Of a stretch of DNA of 32,722 bases, positions 18,965-27,722 are shown one piece after another. The first letter of the stretch is position 1; each line of letters opens with the position of its first letter. This stretch comes from Gp6-AA40 sp050742535 (GTDB lineage: Bacteria > Acidobacteriota > Vicinamibacteria > Vicinamibacterales > UBA2999): positions 1 to 32,722 of the forward strand of contig JBOGIQ010000022.1 in the NCBI GenBank assembly GCA_050742535.1. Direction: 5' to 3'. The notes below the pieces were generated by a model. The model ran no database searches, was not told where the DNA came from, and saw only the letters and a list, made by a program, of their open reading frames with translations. The position numbers and the translations under genes were made by a program.

Positions 18965-18993
18965 ACTCGCAATTGTAGAGGCTGGATCTCACA

Positions 18994-20604
18994 GTGTCAA
19001 CAAAACGGCCTAGAATTTCGGCAGCGTCGACAATGGGAGACCCCGAGCAGCCACCTTTTCACACCCCCACGAACGTTTCTTTCTCATCCATAGATATCGG
19101 ACTGCCGGGCCAGTTTCCCTACACCCGCGGCATCCAGCCCACCATGTACCGCGGCCGGCCGTGGACGATGCGCCAATACGCGGGTTTTGGGACGGCCGCC
19201 GAATCCAATCGCCGCTACCGGTACCTGCTCGAGCGCGGTGTCATGGGCCTCAGCGTCGCCTTCGATCTGCCCACCCAGATCGGATACGACTCGGATCACC
19301 CACTGGCCCAGGGCGAAGTCGGCCGCGTCGGCGTGGCGATCGACTCGCTCGACGACATGGCCACGCTGTTCGATGGAATCCCGCTCGACCAGGTCTCCAC
19401 GTCGATGACGATCAACGCGACGGCGCTGATGCTCCTGGCGATGTATATCGCCGCCGGGAAACGACAGGGGGTGAATGCAGGCGGGCTGTCGGGGACGCTG
19501 CAGAACGACATCCTCAAGGAGTACGTCGCACGGGGTACCTACATCTACCCGCCGCGGGCCTCGCTGCGAATCGTCACGGACATCGTGTCGTTCTGCACGC
19601 GCATGATGCCCAACTGGAACCCGATCTCGATCAGCGGCTACCACATCCGCGAAGCGGGTTCGACCGCGACGCAGGAGGTCGCCTTCACGCTGGCAGACGG
19701 GGTCGCCTATGTCCAGGCGTGCCTGGCGGCCGGGCTCGACGTGAACGCCTTCGCTCCGCGACTGTCGTTCTTCTTCAACGCCCACAACGACTTCCTTGAA
19801 GAAATCGCGAAGTTCCGGGCGGCGCGGCGGTTGTGGGCCCGCATCATGCGCGGCCGTTTCGGCGCCACGAGCCCGCGCGCGCAGCAGCTTCGCTTCCACA
19901 CCCAGACGGCCGGCAGCACGCTGACGGCCCAGCAGCCCGACAACAACATCGTGCGCGTCGCCCTCCAGGCGCTGTCGGCGGTTCTCGGCGGAACCCAGTC
20001 GCTGCACTGCAACGGGAAGGACGAAGCGCTGGCCCTCCCGACCGAAGACAGCGCGACCACAGCGCTGCGCACGCAGCAGATCCTCCTGCACGAGAGCGGC
20101 GTCGCGAACACGGCGGATCCGACCGGAGGGTCATTCACGATCGAGGAGCGCACGAGCGAGATCGAGTCCGGCGCCTCGGCGCTGCTCGATCGAATCGAGG
20201 CGCTTGGCGGTACACTGGCCGCTATCGAAACCGGCTACATTCAGCGCGAGATCCGCGAGTCCGCCTACCGGGCCCAGCAGGCGATCGACTCGGGTGCGAC
20301 AGTGGTCGTCGGGGTGAACCGCTACTCGGACGATGCCGCCGGTCCCGAGGCCGAAGGCTCAGGAGCCAGGGTGTTCACCATCGATCCTTCCGTCGAACAG
20401 GCGCAGATCGACCGGCTGCGCGCGCTGCGGGCGTCGCGCGGCGAGGACGCCTGGCGGCGATCGCTCGACGCCGTCGAACAGGCGGCCCGCGGCGGCGACA
20501 ATCTCGTCCCCCCGGTCATTACGGCCGTTGAACAGCACGCGACGGTTGGGGAGATTGCGGACACTCTGCGCCGGGTGTTCGGCGAGTACCAGGCTGCCGA
20601 CTGA
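18994..20604 (+). CDS. Methylmalonyl-CoA mutase, catalytic (alpha-type) subunit
   Basis: Vitamin B12-dependent isomerase interconverting (R)-methylmalonyl-CoA and succinyl-CoA. The 536-residue protein is only the TIM-barrel substrate domain; full-length mutases are about 720 residues and carry a B12-binding domain with DxHxxG, absent here, so that subunit must be encoded elsewhere. By alignment from memory with the Propionibacterium enzyme, the residues that set substrate choice are Tyr62 in RQYAGF (Y89) and Arg180 in VARGTYI (R207), with His217 in SGYHIREAG (H244). Isobutyryl-CoA mutases have Phe and Gln instead, so methylmalonyl-CoA is favoured. GTG at 18994 is the likely start; ATG at 19033 has no ribosome-binding site. 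It is the first gene of a unit with two ABC ATPases, the first only 1 bp away. Confidence 0.92.
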   Translation: MSTKRPRISAASTMGDPEQPPFHTPTNVSFSSIDIGLPGQFPYTRGIQPTMYRGRPWTMRQYAGFGTAAESNRRYRYLLERGVMGLSVAFDLPTQIGYDSDHPLAQGEVGRVGVAIDSLDDMATLFDGIPLDQVSTSMTINATALMLLAMYIAAGKRQGVNAGGLSGTLQNDILKEYVARGTYIYPPRASLRIVTDIVSFCTRMMPNWNPISISGYHIREAGSTATQEVAFTLADGVAYVQACLAAGLDVNAFAPRLSFFFNAHNDFLEEIAKFRAARRLWARIMRGRFGATSPRAQQLRFHTQTAGSTLTAQQPDNNIVRVALQALSAVLGGTQSLHCNGKDEALALPTEDSATTALRTQQILLHESGVANTADPTGGSFTIEERTSEIESGASALLDRIEALGGTLAAIETGYIQREIRESAYRAQQAIDSGATVVVGVNRYSDDAAGPEAEGSGARVFTIDPSVEQAQIDRLRALRASRGEDAWRRSLDAVEQAARGGDNLVPPVITAVEQHATVGEIADTLRRVFGEYQAAD

Positions 20605-20605
20605 C

Positions 20606-21391
20606 ATGCCGCCGCTGCTGGACGTTCAGGATCTGACCGTCGTTTTCGACGGAGCCCGCCAGGTCACCGCTGTCGACCGCGTCAATCTGCAGATTGCGTC
20701 CGGAGAAACACTCGGCGTCGTCGGCGAATCGGGCAGCGGCAAGTCGGTCACCGCGTTCGCCATCCTTCGTCTCGTTCAGCCGCCGGGCCGCATCGCCAGC
20801 GGACGGGTGATGTTCGACGGACGCGATCTTCTGCGCCTGAGCGAGCCGGAAATGCGCGAGGTGCGCGGAGCCCGCATCTCGCTGATCTTTCAGGAGCCGA
20901 TGACGGCGTTGAATCCGGTCATGCGCGTCGGCGACCAGATTGCCGAGGCGCTCACTGTTCACGGCATGGCCGATTCGCGCGACGCACGGGCGCGCGCGGT
21001 GGAGCTGCTCGACGCGGTGCGAATCGCCGATCCGGCACGCCGCGTCCGCGATTACCCACACCAGCTGTCCGGCGGCATGCGGCAACGCGTCATGATCGCC
21101 ATCGCCCTCGCCTGCCGGCCGCCGCTCATCATCGCCGACGAGCCGACCACTGCGCTGGACGTCACGATTCAGGCGCAGGTGCTCGAGCTGCTTCGCGAGC
21201 TGAAGGAGCGGTTTCAGCTCGCGCTGATGCTGATCACGCACGACTTCGGCGTGATTGCGGAAATGGCTGATCGTGTCGTGGTCATGTACCGGGGCCAGGT
21301 GGTCGAAGAAGGGCAGGTCCGTCAGATTCTCCGCGCGCCCGCACATCCCTACACGCGATCGCTGCTCGCAGCGGTGCCGGGGATGAAGTAG
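20606..21391 (+). CDS. ABC transporter ATP-binding protein, DppD/OppD type
   Basis: Nucleotide-binding subunit of the oligopeptide/nickel-type uptake family. The 261-residue protein has Walker A GESGSGKS (40-47), signature LSGGMRQR, Walker B IIADEPTTALD, and the H-loop LITHDFGVIAE. The tail HPYTRSLLAAVP is the mark of the C-terminal extension in OppD/DppD proteins; it lacks the long iron-sulfur Cys cluster seen in some family members. Start is ATG at 20606, one base after the mutase TGA. It pairs with the next gene (stop and start directly adjacent), giving a heterodimer of ATPases, but no permease or solute-binding protein gene is present in this window. Confidence 0.93.
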   Translation: MPPLLDVQDLTVVFDGARQVTAVDRVNLQIASGETLGVVGESGSGKSVTAFAILRLVQPPGRIASGRVMFDGRDLLRLSEPEMREVRGARISLIFQEPMTALNPVMRVGDQIAEALTVHGMADSRDARARAVELLDAVRIADPARRVRDYPHQLSGGMRQRVMIAIALACRPPLIIADEPTTALDVTIQAQVLELLRELKERFQLALMLITHDFGVIAEMADRVVVMYRGQVVEEGQVRQILRAPAHPYTRSLLAAVPGMK

Positions 21392-22270
<879 letters not shown>

Positions 22271-22273
<3 letters not shown>

Positions 22274-22416
22274 GCCGGGTTCCGCGAGCAAGAGCGCAGG
22301 ACCGCGAGCAGCGCCAGTGTGGGCCGGGTCCCGCGAGCAAGAGCGCAGGACCGCGAGCAGCGCCAGTGTGGGCCGGGTCCCGCGAGCAACGGCGTAGGAA
22401 CGCGAGCGGACCCGGC
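22271..22416. repeat. 49-bp tandem repeat, three copies, between convergent genes
   Basis: Copies lie at 22271-22319, 22320-22368 and 22369-22416. The first two differ by two bases only; the third diverges after the first 20 or so bases. Each unit contains CCGCGAGCA twice. The last copy can fold on itself: GCCGGGTCC (22372-22380) pairs with GGACCCGGC (22408-22416) across a 27-base loop. It fills the spacer between the stop codons of the DppF-type and LolD-type genes, starting at the final TAG. It may act as a transcription barrier between converging units. The 49-bp period excludes a coding repeat. Confidence 0.9.
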
Positions 22417-22417
22417 G

Positions 22418-23116
22418 TTATGCGTGCACTGCGCGACTCTGCTGCACGTCCTTCTCCACCTGACCGTCCCTCAGGTGAATGGCGCGGCGCGCGTAGGCCG
22501 CGATGTCCGCTTCGTGCGTCACAAGAATGATGGTGTTGCCGGCGGCGTGCAGCCGATCGAACAAACCCATGATTTCGTTTCCCGTTTTCGAGTCAAGGTT
22601 GCCGGTCGGCTCGTCGGCGAGAAGAATCGATGGATTGTTCACGAGGGCACGGGCGATGGCGACGCGCTGCCGCTGCCCACCGGACAGTTCGTTGGGGCGG
22701 TGGTTCATGCGCTCCGACAATTCGACCTTGTCGAGCGCGGCGCGGGCGCGTGCCTGACGATCCTTCGATGGCACCGCGGCGTAGACGAGCGGAAGCTCCA
22801 CGTTGTGCAGTGCCGAGGCGCGCGGCAGCAGATTGAACGTCTGGAACACGAACCCGATTTCCTCGTTGCGAATGCGGGCCAGCTCGTTGTCGTTCATCTG
22901 GCTGACCTGCTTGCCGTTCAACAGGTAGCTGCCCTTCGTCGGCGTGTCGAGACAGCCAATCAGGTTCATCAACGTCGACTTGCCGGATCCCGATGGTCCC
23001 ATGATGGCGACGTACTCGCCGCGGTCGATCTGAATCGACACGCCGCGGAGGGCGTGAATCTCCTCAGACCCCATGACGTAGGTCTTCCACAGGTCGCGCG
23101 TTTCAATCAGGGCCAT
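22418..23116 (-). CDS. ABC transporter ATP-binding protein, LolD/MacB type
   Basis: A 232-residue ATPase of the LolD/MacB/FtsE group, which drive lipoprotein release or export of antibiotics and peptides without importing anything. It has Walker A GPSGSGKST, Q-loop FVFQTFNLLPRASALHNVELPL, signature LSGGQRQR, Walker B LLADEPTGNLDSKTG and H-loop VTHEADIAAYARR. The phrase DEPTGNLD and the N-terminal IETRDLWKTYVMGSEEIHAL are typical of the group. No MacB- or LolC-type permease gene is adjacent in the window: downstream is the tandem repeat and upstream is acs. ATG at 23116; GAGGAA lies 12 bases upstream. It is probably a separate unit from acs because a palindrome lies between them. Confidence 0.9.
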   Translation of the reverse strand: MALIETRDLWKTYVMGSEEIHALRGVSIQIDRGEYVAIMGPSGSGKSTLMNLIGCLDTPTKGSYLLNGKQVSQMNDNELARIRNEEIGFVFQTFNLLPRASALHNVELPLVYAAVPSKDRQARARAALDKVELSERMNHRPNELSGGQRQRVAIARALVNNPSILLADEPTGNLDSKTGNEIMGLFDRLHAAGNTIILVTHEADIAAYARRAIHLRDGQVEKDVQQSRAVHA

Positions 23117-23170
23117 CTCGGGTAAGTGTTCCTCCGCTAAGCCTTACGGCGGTGGCGCGGCGTTCGTTCC

Positions 23171-23197
23171 GGAGGTCCGCCTAAAGGCGGACACTCC
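23171..23197. repeat. Dispersed palindromic element, variant copy
   Basis: GTCCGCCT (23175-23182) and AGGCGGAC (23185-23192) form an 8-bp stem with loop AA, extended by GGAG/CTCC with a one-base bulge. It is the same design as the copies at 17618 and 18492, with GTCC in place of TTCC. Bases 23148-23159 upstream (ACGGCGGTGGCG) also match the tail of the first copy. Confidence 0.7.
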
Positions 23198-23207
23198 AAC
23201 GGCTTCG

Positions 23208-25175
23208 TTAGTGCTCGTCCTGATACTGCTCTTTCAGCCGGGCCACGACGGCCGGATCGGCGAGCGTCGTCGTGTCGCCCAGCGCTTTCCCGTTGGCAAT
23301 GTCGCGCAGCAGCCTGCGCATGATCTTTCCTGAACGCGTCTTCGGCAGATCGGCTGCGAAAATTACGTCGTCGGGCCGCGCAATCGCGCCGATCTTCTTG
23401 ACGACATGCTCCTTGAGCTCGGCGACCAGCGTTTCCGAGCCGGAGGTGCCCTCTTTCAGAGTGACGAACGCCGCCACCGCCTGCCCTTTGATGTCGTGCG
23501 GACGGCCCACCACGGCCGCTTCCGCGACGCGCGGATGATCCACGAGCGCGCTCTCCACTTCCATCGTGCCGATACGATGGCCAGCCACATTGAGGACGTC
23601 GTCGACGCGACCAAGCAGCCAGAAATAACCGTCGGCATCGCGTTTCGCGCCATCGCCGGTGAAGTAGATCTCCGGCGTCCAGCGGCTCCAGTACTGCTGG
23701 ACGTAGCGTTCCGGGTCGCCGTAGATGCCGCGCAGCATCGCCGGCCACGGCCGCGTCAGCGCGAGCAGGCCACCGCCGGCCCCCTCGAGGGTTTCGCCCT
23801 TGTCGTTCTTGATCTCAGCCTTGATGCCCGGAAACGGCCGCGTGGCGGAGCCCGGTTTGGTGCTGACGATTCCCGGCAGCGGCGTGATCATGATCGCGCC
23901 GGTCTCGGTCTGCCACCACGTGTCCACCACCGGGCACCGCTCGCCGCCGATATAGCGGTGGTACCAGACCCACGCTTCGGGATTAATCGGTTCACCAACC
24001 GATCCGAGCAGCCGCAGGCTTGACATGTCGCGGCCGGACGGCCACTCGGAACCCCAACGCATGAATGAGCGAATGGCCGTCGGGGCCGTATAGAAGATCG
24101 TCACGCCGTAGCGTTCGATGATCTCCCAGAATCGATCTTTTTTCGGCCAGTCGGGCGCGCCCTCGTACATCACCACCGTCGCACCATTGGCCATCGGTCC
24201 GTAGACGACGTAGCTGTGCCCTGTGACCCACCCGATGTCGGCGGTGCACCAGTAGACGTCGTCCTCCTTGAGGTCGAACACCCACTTCGTGGTCGCGTAC
24301 GTTCCGACGAGATATCCGCCCGTGGTGTGGACGATCCCCTTCGGCTTCCCCGTGGTGCCGGATGTGTAGAGGATGTACAGCATGTCCTCCGCGTCCATCT
24401 TCTCCGGCTCGCAGGTATACGGCGCGTCCTGCATCAGACGGTGATACCAATGGTCGCGACCGTCCTCCACATGCACCGGAACCGGCGAACCGTGGAGCCT
24501 TTGAACGATGACGACGTGTTGGATCGACGGTGTGCCTTTCAACGCCTCGTCCGCCATCTGTTTCAACGGCACGACCTGACCACGGCGCCATCCGCCGTCG
24601 GCGGTCACGAGCACCGACGCCTGGGCATCGTTGATGCGGTCACGAAGCGATTCGGAGCTGAAGCCGCCGAACACGACCGAGTGGACGGCACCGATGCGTG
24701 CGCACGCCAGCATCGCGATTGCCAGCTCCGGAACGAGCGGGAGATACAGCGCGACGCGATCGCCCCGCTTGACCCCGAGGCGTTTGAGCACGTTCGCGAA
24801 CTGGCTGACCTGACGGTACAAATCGAAGTACGTCAGCGTCCGCCGATCGCCAGGCTCGCCTTCCCAGACGATGGCCGCCTTGTTGCGCCGCGGCCCGCGA
24901 ACGTGCCGATCGACGCAGTTGACGCTCGCGTTCAGCGTCCCGCCGACGAACCACTTCGCATGGGGTGGGTTCCACTCGAGCACACGCGTCCACGGCGTCG
25001 ACCACTCGAGCTCCGAGGCAAAGTCGGCCCAGAAGCGTTCCGGGTCGGCGTCGGCACGCGCGTAGACCAACTCGTCACGAACGTTAGCCTCGGCGCGAAA
25101 GGCTGCGGCGGGTTCGAACAAGCGATCTTCCTGGAGGAGATCGGCGATCTCGGCGAGCGGTTTGCTGTCGGCCAT
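23208..25175 (-). CDS. acs: Acetyl-CoA synthetase (AMP-forming)
   Basis: Activates acetate to acetyl-CoA by way of acetyl-AMP. The 655-residue protein is of normal length and has the adenylate-forming signature YTSGTTGKPKGIVHTTGGYL, the acetate-pocket motif DTWWQTETG, the hinge/adenylate motif YFTGDGAKRDADGYFWLLGRVDD, and LPKTRSGKIMRRLLRD, whose Lys is the acetylation target that switches off Acs in other bacteria. No acetyltransferase or deacetylase for that site is adjacent, although a GNAT gene lies at 32.0 kb. ATG at 25175 is 2 bp after the stop of the upstream membrane-protein gene, which suggests translational coupling as there is no clear ribosome-binding site. Confidence 0.97.
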   Translation of the reverse strand: MADSKPLAEIADLLQEDRLFEPAAAFRAEANVRDELVYARADADPERFWADFASELEWSTPWTRVLEWNPPHAKWFVGGTLNASVNCVDRHVRGPRRNKAAIVWEGEPGDRRTLTYFDLYRQVSQFANVLKRLGVKRGDRVALYLPLVPELAIAMLACARIGAVHSVVFGGFSSESLRDRINDAQASVLVTADGGWRRGQVVPLKQMADEALKGTPSIQHVVIVQRLHGSPVPVHVEDGRDHWYHRLMQDAPYTCEPEKMDAEDMLYILYTSGTTGKPKGIVHTTGGYLVGTYATTKWVFDLKEDDVYWCTADIGWVTGHSYVVYGPMANGATVVMYEGAPDWPKKDRFWEIIERYGVTIFYTAPTAIRSFMRWGSEWPSGRDMSSLRLLGSVGEPINPEAWVWYHRYIGGERCPVVDTWWQTETGAIMITPLPGIVSTKPGSATRPFPGIKAEIKNDKGETLEGAGGGLLALTRPWPAMLRGIYGDPERYVQQYWSRWTPEIYFTGDGAKRDADGYFWLLGRVDDVLNVAGHRIGTMEVESALVDHPRVAEAAVVGRPHDIKGQAVAAFVTLKEGTSGSETLVAELKEHVVKKIGAIARPDDVIFAADLPKTRSGKIMRRLLRDIANGKALGDTTTLADPAVVARLKEQYQDEH

Positions 25176-25177
25176 GA

Positions 25178-25651
25178 TTACGGGAGCGGTGGTGGATTAA
25201 TCGGCCCTCCGAGCGCGGGCGGAACATCCTTCTTGAAATACGCGGCGCCGATCATTCCGCCGATCGTGGCGACGATCGCGCTGAAGATCAACATCAGCAC
25301 GAACCCGAACACGTTGCTGCCGCGTTCGCGCCCCTCTTCGATCGCATCGAGCCAATCCTGAAGTTCCGGCGGCAGGTCGCCGGCGCTCCGCATGACTTCC
25401 CCCAGGAAGCGCGTCTGCAGCGGGCCGAGCGCGGAATCGATCATGAACCAGACGATGGCGCCGATGATGCCGGCGTACAGACCGACCTTTGCGCCCTGGC
25501 CCAGCGTGAGCGACCCTGGCTGGTTCTGTCCCTCCAGGTAGGCGGCCAGAATGCCGCCGCCGATGATCCACAGGCAGCAGCAGTTGCAGAGCTGCACGAT
25601 CGGCAGCGCCGACAACACGCCGATGAAGAGACCGCCGAGCAGGAACGGCAT
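25178..25651 (-). CDS. Small membrane protein of unknown function
   Basis: A 157-residue integral membrane protein with three to four hydrophobic segments: about 1-20 (MPFLLGGLFIGVLSALPIVQ), 23-40 with the unusual cluster LCNCCCLWIIGGG, about 52-72 and a last one near 113-137. A Glu/Asp-rich loop (PELQDWLDAIEEGRERG) lies before the last segment. The tail is Pro-rich. No enzyme motif is recognised. It lies in a tight minus-strand unit between ino1 (16 bp upstream) and acs (2 bp downstream). The Cys-rich turn CNCCC could bind metal or be lipidated; that is speculation. Function unassigned. Confidence 0.72.
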   Translation of the reverse strand: MPFLLGGLFIGVLSALPIVQLCNCCCLWIIGGGILAAYLEGQNQPGSLTLGQGAKVGLYAGIIGAIVWFMIDSALGPLQTRFLGEVMRSAGDLPPELQDWLDAIEEGRERGSNVFGFVLMLIFSAIVATIGGMIGAAYFKKDVPPALGGPINPPPLP

Positions 25652-25667
25652 CTTCGTCTACGCGCTC

Positions 25668-26981
25668 TCAGTCGTAGTACTCGCGGCCGAGATGCGTGAT
25701 GAGCTCCTCGCCGCGCATGAAACGCAGCGTGTTCTTCAGCTTCATCAACTGAATGAACAGATCGTGCTCCGGGTATACCTCAGGGGCATGCATCGGCGCC
25801 TTGAAGTAGAAGGAGAGCCACTCCTGGATGCCCGACATTCCAGCCCGCTTCGCAAGGTCGAGGAAGAGAGCGGAATCGAGAACGATCGGAGCGGCCAGAA
25901 TGCTGTCGCGGCACAGGAAGTTGATCTTCAGCTGCATCGGATAGCCGAGCCAGCCGAAGATGTCGATGTTGTCCCACCCCTCCTTGTTGTCGCCGCGCGG
26001 CGGATAGTAGTTGATGCGCACGACGTGGGTGAGGTCGTTGTAGAGCTCGGGGTATAAGTGCGGCTGGAAGATATAGTCCAGCGCCGATTTCTTGCTTTCT
26101 TCCTTGGTCTTGAACGACTCGGGATCGTCGAGGACTTCTCCGTCGCGATTCCCGAGAATGTTCGTCGAGTACCACCCGCGAACACCGATCAGCCGCGCCT
26201 TGAGGCCCGGCGCAATGATGGTTTTGATCAGGGTCTGGCCGGTCTTCATGTCGTTGCCGGCGAGAGGTGCCTTCGTGCGACCCGCCAGTTCGAGCATCGC
26301 CGGGATGTCTGCGGTCAGGTTGGGCGCCGCGTTCGCGAACGGGATGCCTTCACGGATCGCGGCGTAGGCGTAAACCATGCTCGACGGGATCGAATCGTCG
26401 CTCTGCTCGAGCGCTTTCTCGAAGGCGGCAACCGAGGCGTGCGCCGCGGTCTGCTTCATGAAGACTTCCGTGCTGCCCGTCCAGATCATGACGAGGCGGT
26501 CGCAGCCATGCTTCGACTTGAACGCGCGGATGTCGGCAACGACCTGATCCGCCAGATCGCGCTTGTTCTTGCCCTTCTTGACGTTCGGACCGTCGAGACG
26601 CTTGACGTAGCGCTGATCGAAGACCGCCGGCATCGGCTTCACCGCCTCGAGCTCGCCGCGGACCTGATCCAGCTGCCCGGGGTCGAGCACGCCGGCCGTC
26701 CGCGCTGCCGCGTAGCAGTCTTCTTCGAAGATGTCCCAGCCGCCGAAGACGATATCGTTCAGATCCGCCAGGGGGACGAACTCGTTGATCTTCGGCGCGC
26801 GCGCCTCGCTGCGCTTGCCGAGCCGGATGGTGCCCATCTGGGTCAGTGAGCCTATTGGAAGGGCCAGCCCCTTCCGAATCGCGTACACGCCCGCGATCGT
26901 GGTGGTGGCGACGGCGCCGAGACCCACGAGCAGCACGCCAAGCTTGCCGTGTGCCGGCGCTACGTCCAGTGGTGGAGTCAC
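25668..26981 (-). CDS. ino1: Inositol-3-phosphate synthase
   Basis: Converts glucose 6-phosphate to 1D-myo-inositol 3-phosphate using NAD+. The 437-residue protein has the family NAD-binding motif GLGAVATTTIAGV, the long insert LVMIWTGSTEVFMKQT, and the hallmark segments GNDMKTGQT, RGWYSTNILGNRDGEVL and LKINFLCRDSILAAPIVLDSA. The size is nearer to that of the longer synthases (about 430-520) than to the 360-residue mycobacterial Ino1. It implies inositol-containing lipids or glycans. The start is GTG at 26981, with no ribosome-binding site; an extended -10 element lies 8 bp upstream, so a leaderless mRNA is likely. It heads a minus-strand unit ino1-membrane protein-acs and is divergent from a methyltransferase gene. 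Confidence 0.96.
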   Translation of the reverse strand: MTPPLDVAPAHGKLGVLLVGLGAVATTTIAGVYAIRKGLALPIGSLTQMGTIRLGKRSEARAPKINEFVPLADLNDIVFGGWDIFEEDCYAAARTAGVLDPGQLDQVRGELEAVKPMPAVFDQRYVKRLDGPNVKKGKNKRDLADQVVADIRAFKSKHGCDRLVMIWTGSTEVFMKQTAAHASVAAFEKALEQSDDSIPSSMVYAYAAIREGIPFANAAPNLTADIPAMLELAGRTKAPLAGNDMKTGQTLIKTIIAPGLKARLIGVRGWYSTNILGNRDGEVLDDPESFKTKEESKKSALDYIFQPHLYPELYNDLTHVVRINYYPPRGDNKEGWDNIDIFGWLGYPMQLKINFLCRDSILAAPIVLDSALFLDLAKRAGMSGIQEWLSFYFKAPMHAPEVYPEHDLFIQLMKLKNTLRFMRGEELITHLGREYYD

Positions 26982-26989
26982 AATCGGGC

Positions 26990-26998
26990 ACTATATCA
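26990..26998 (-). promoter_or_regulatory. Candidate extended -10 promoter of ino1
   Basis: On the minus strand, TGATATAGT is a TGn-TATAGT extended -10 element. It ends 8 bp before the GTG start codon, so the mRNA would start at or within two bases of the start. No -35 box is evident. Confidence 0.5.
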
Positions 26999-27036
26999 TT
27001 CCGACTGCGGCCAGGTTTCGGCCGGACCGAGAGGAA

Positions 27037-27618
27037 ATGCGCCGCTTTCTGCGAAAACCCGCCTCTGAACGCGACCCGCTGACGGTCACGATGAGCGGCG
27101 TCCGGCTCGGCGAACGGGTGCTGCAGTTCGGCAGCGGCGACGCTCGTTCGATTGCCTTGATCGCGGCGAAGACGGGTCTCACGGGAACGGCCGCCATCGT
27201 CGTTGTCGACGACCATGCTGCCGTCCGCATCCGGCGCGCTGTGACCGACGCCGGAGCGCTGGTGGACCTTCGCGTCGTCGCCGAGGGCCGGCTGCCGTTT
27301 GACGATGCCTCGTTCGATGCGGTCGTGATTCACGACGTGTCGGCGATCACCGAAGGGCAGGGCGACAGGCCCACGCACTGGCTGCACGAGTGCCACCGCC
27401 TGCTTCGCAGCGGCGGCCGTATCGTCACGATCGAGCGGGGCACGCCTGTTGGCCTCCGTTCCCTGTTTGCAGGACGACCCTCGCCCGAAGACCGAATCGT
27501 TCGAGTCGGGAGTGGCTGGCCAACGTTCGAGGCTCTCAGGGCCGCCGGCTTCACGACGGTCCGCGACCTCGCGGACCGGGAAGGACTTCGCTTCACCGAG
27601 GGATTCAAGACCGATTAG
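27037..27618 (+). CDS. SAM-dependent methyltransferase, class I
   Basis: A 193-residue protein with a Rossmann-type methyltransferase fold. Motif I is VLQFGSGDAR (28-37), followed by AIVVVDDHAA and, in the post-motif region, RLPFDDASFDAVVIHDV and HECHRLLRSGGRIVTIERG, which are the Methyltransf_11-like pattern. The small size and absence of added domains give no clue to the substrate. The start is ATG at 27037, with GAGAGGA just upstream; a later ATG at 27091 would remove the first 18 residues. The frame is open upstream into ino1 on the opposite strand, but that part is a shadow. It is divergent from ino1 (55 bp apart), and the two probably share a regulatory spacer. Confidence 0.85.
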   Translation: MRRFLRKPASERDPLTVTMSGVRLGERVLQFGSGDARSIALIAAKTGLTGTAAIVVVDDHAAVRIRRAVTDAGALVDLRVVAEGRLPFDDASFDAVVIHDVSAITEGQGDRPTHWLHECHRLLRSGGRIVTIERGTPVGLRSLFAGRPSPEDRIVRVGSGWPTFEALRAAGFTTVRDLADREGLRFTEGFKTD

Positions 27619-27722
27619 TGGACAGCCCAACCGTCCGATACGCGCCACAAGTCCAGTTCTTCCCGTAAATTACGCCTGATTTTGCCCCTGTTCATGAGGG
27701 CAAGGGATTTGCCTCGACGCTG

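Noticed and set aside
18846..18993. Cobalamin riboswitch before the B12-dependent mutase gene
   Set aside because: The spacer is under 150 bp and I see no B12-box-like sequence; only a small hairpin is present.
26731..27036. Long N-terminal extension of the methyltransferase frame
   Set aside because: It is antisense to ino1; GAGAGGA at 27029-27035 supports the ATG at 27037.
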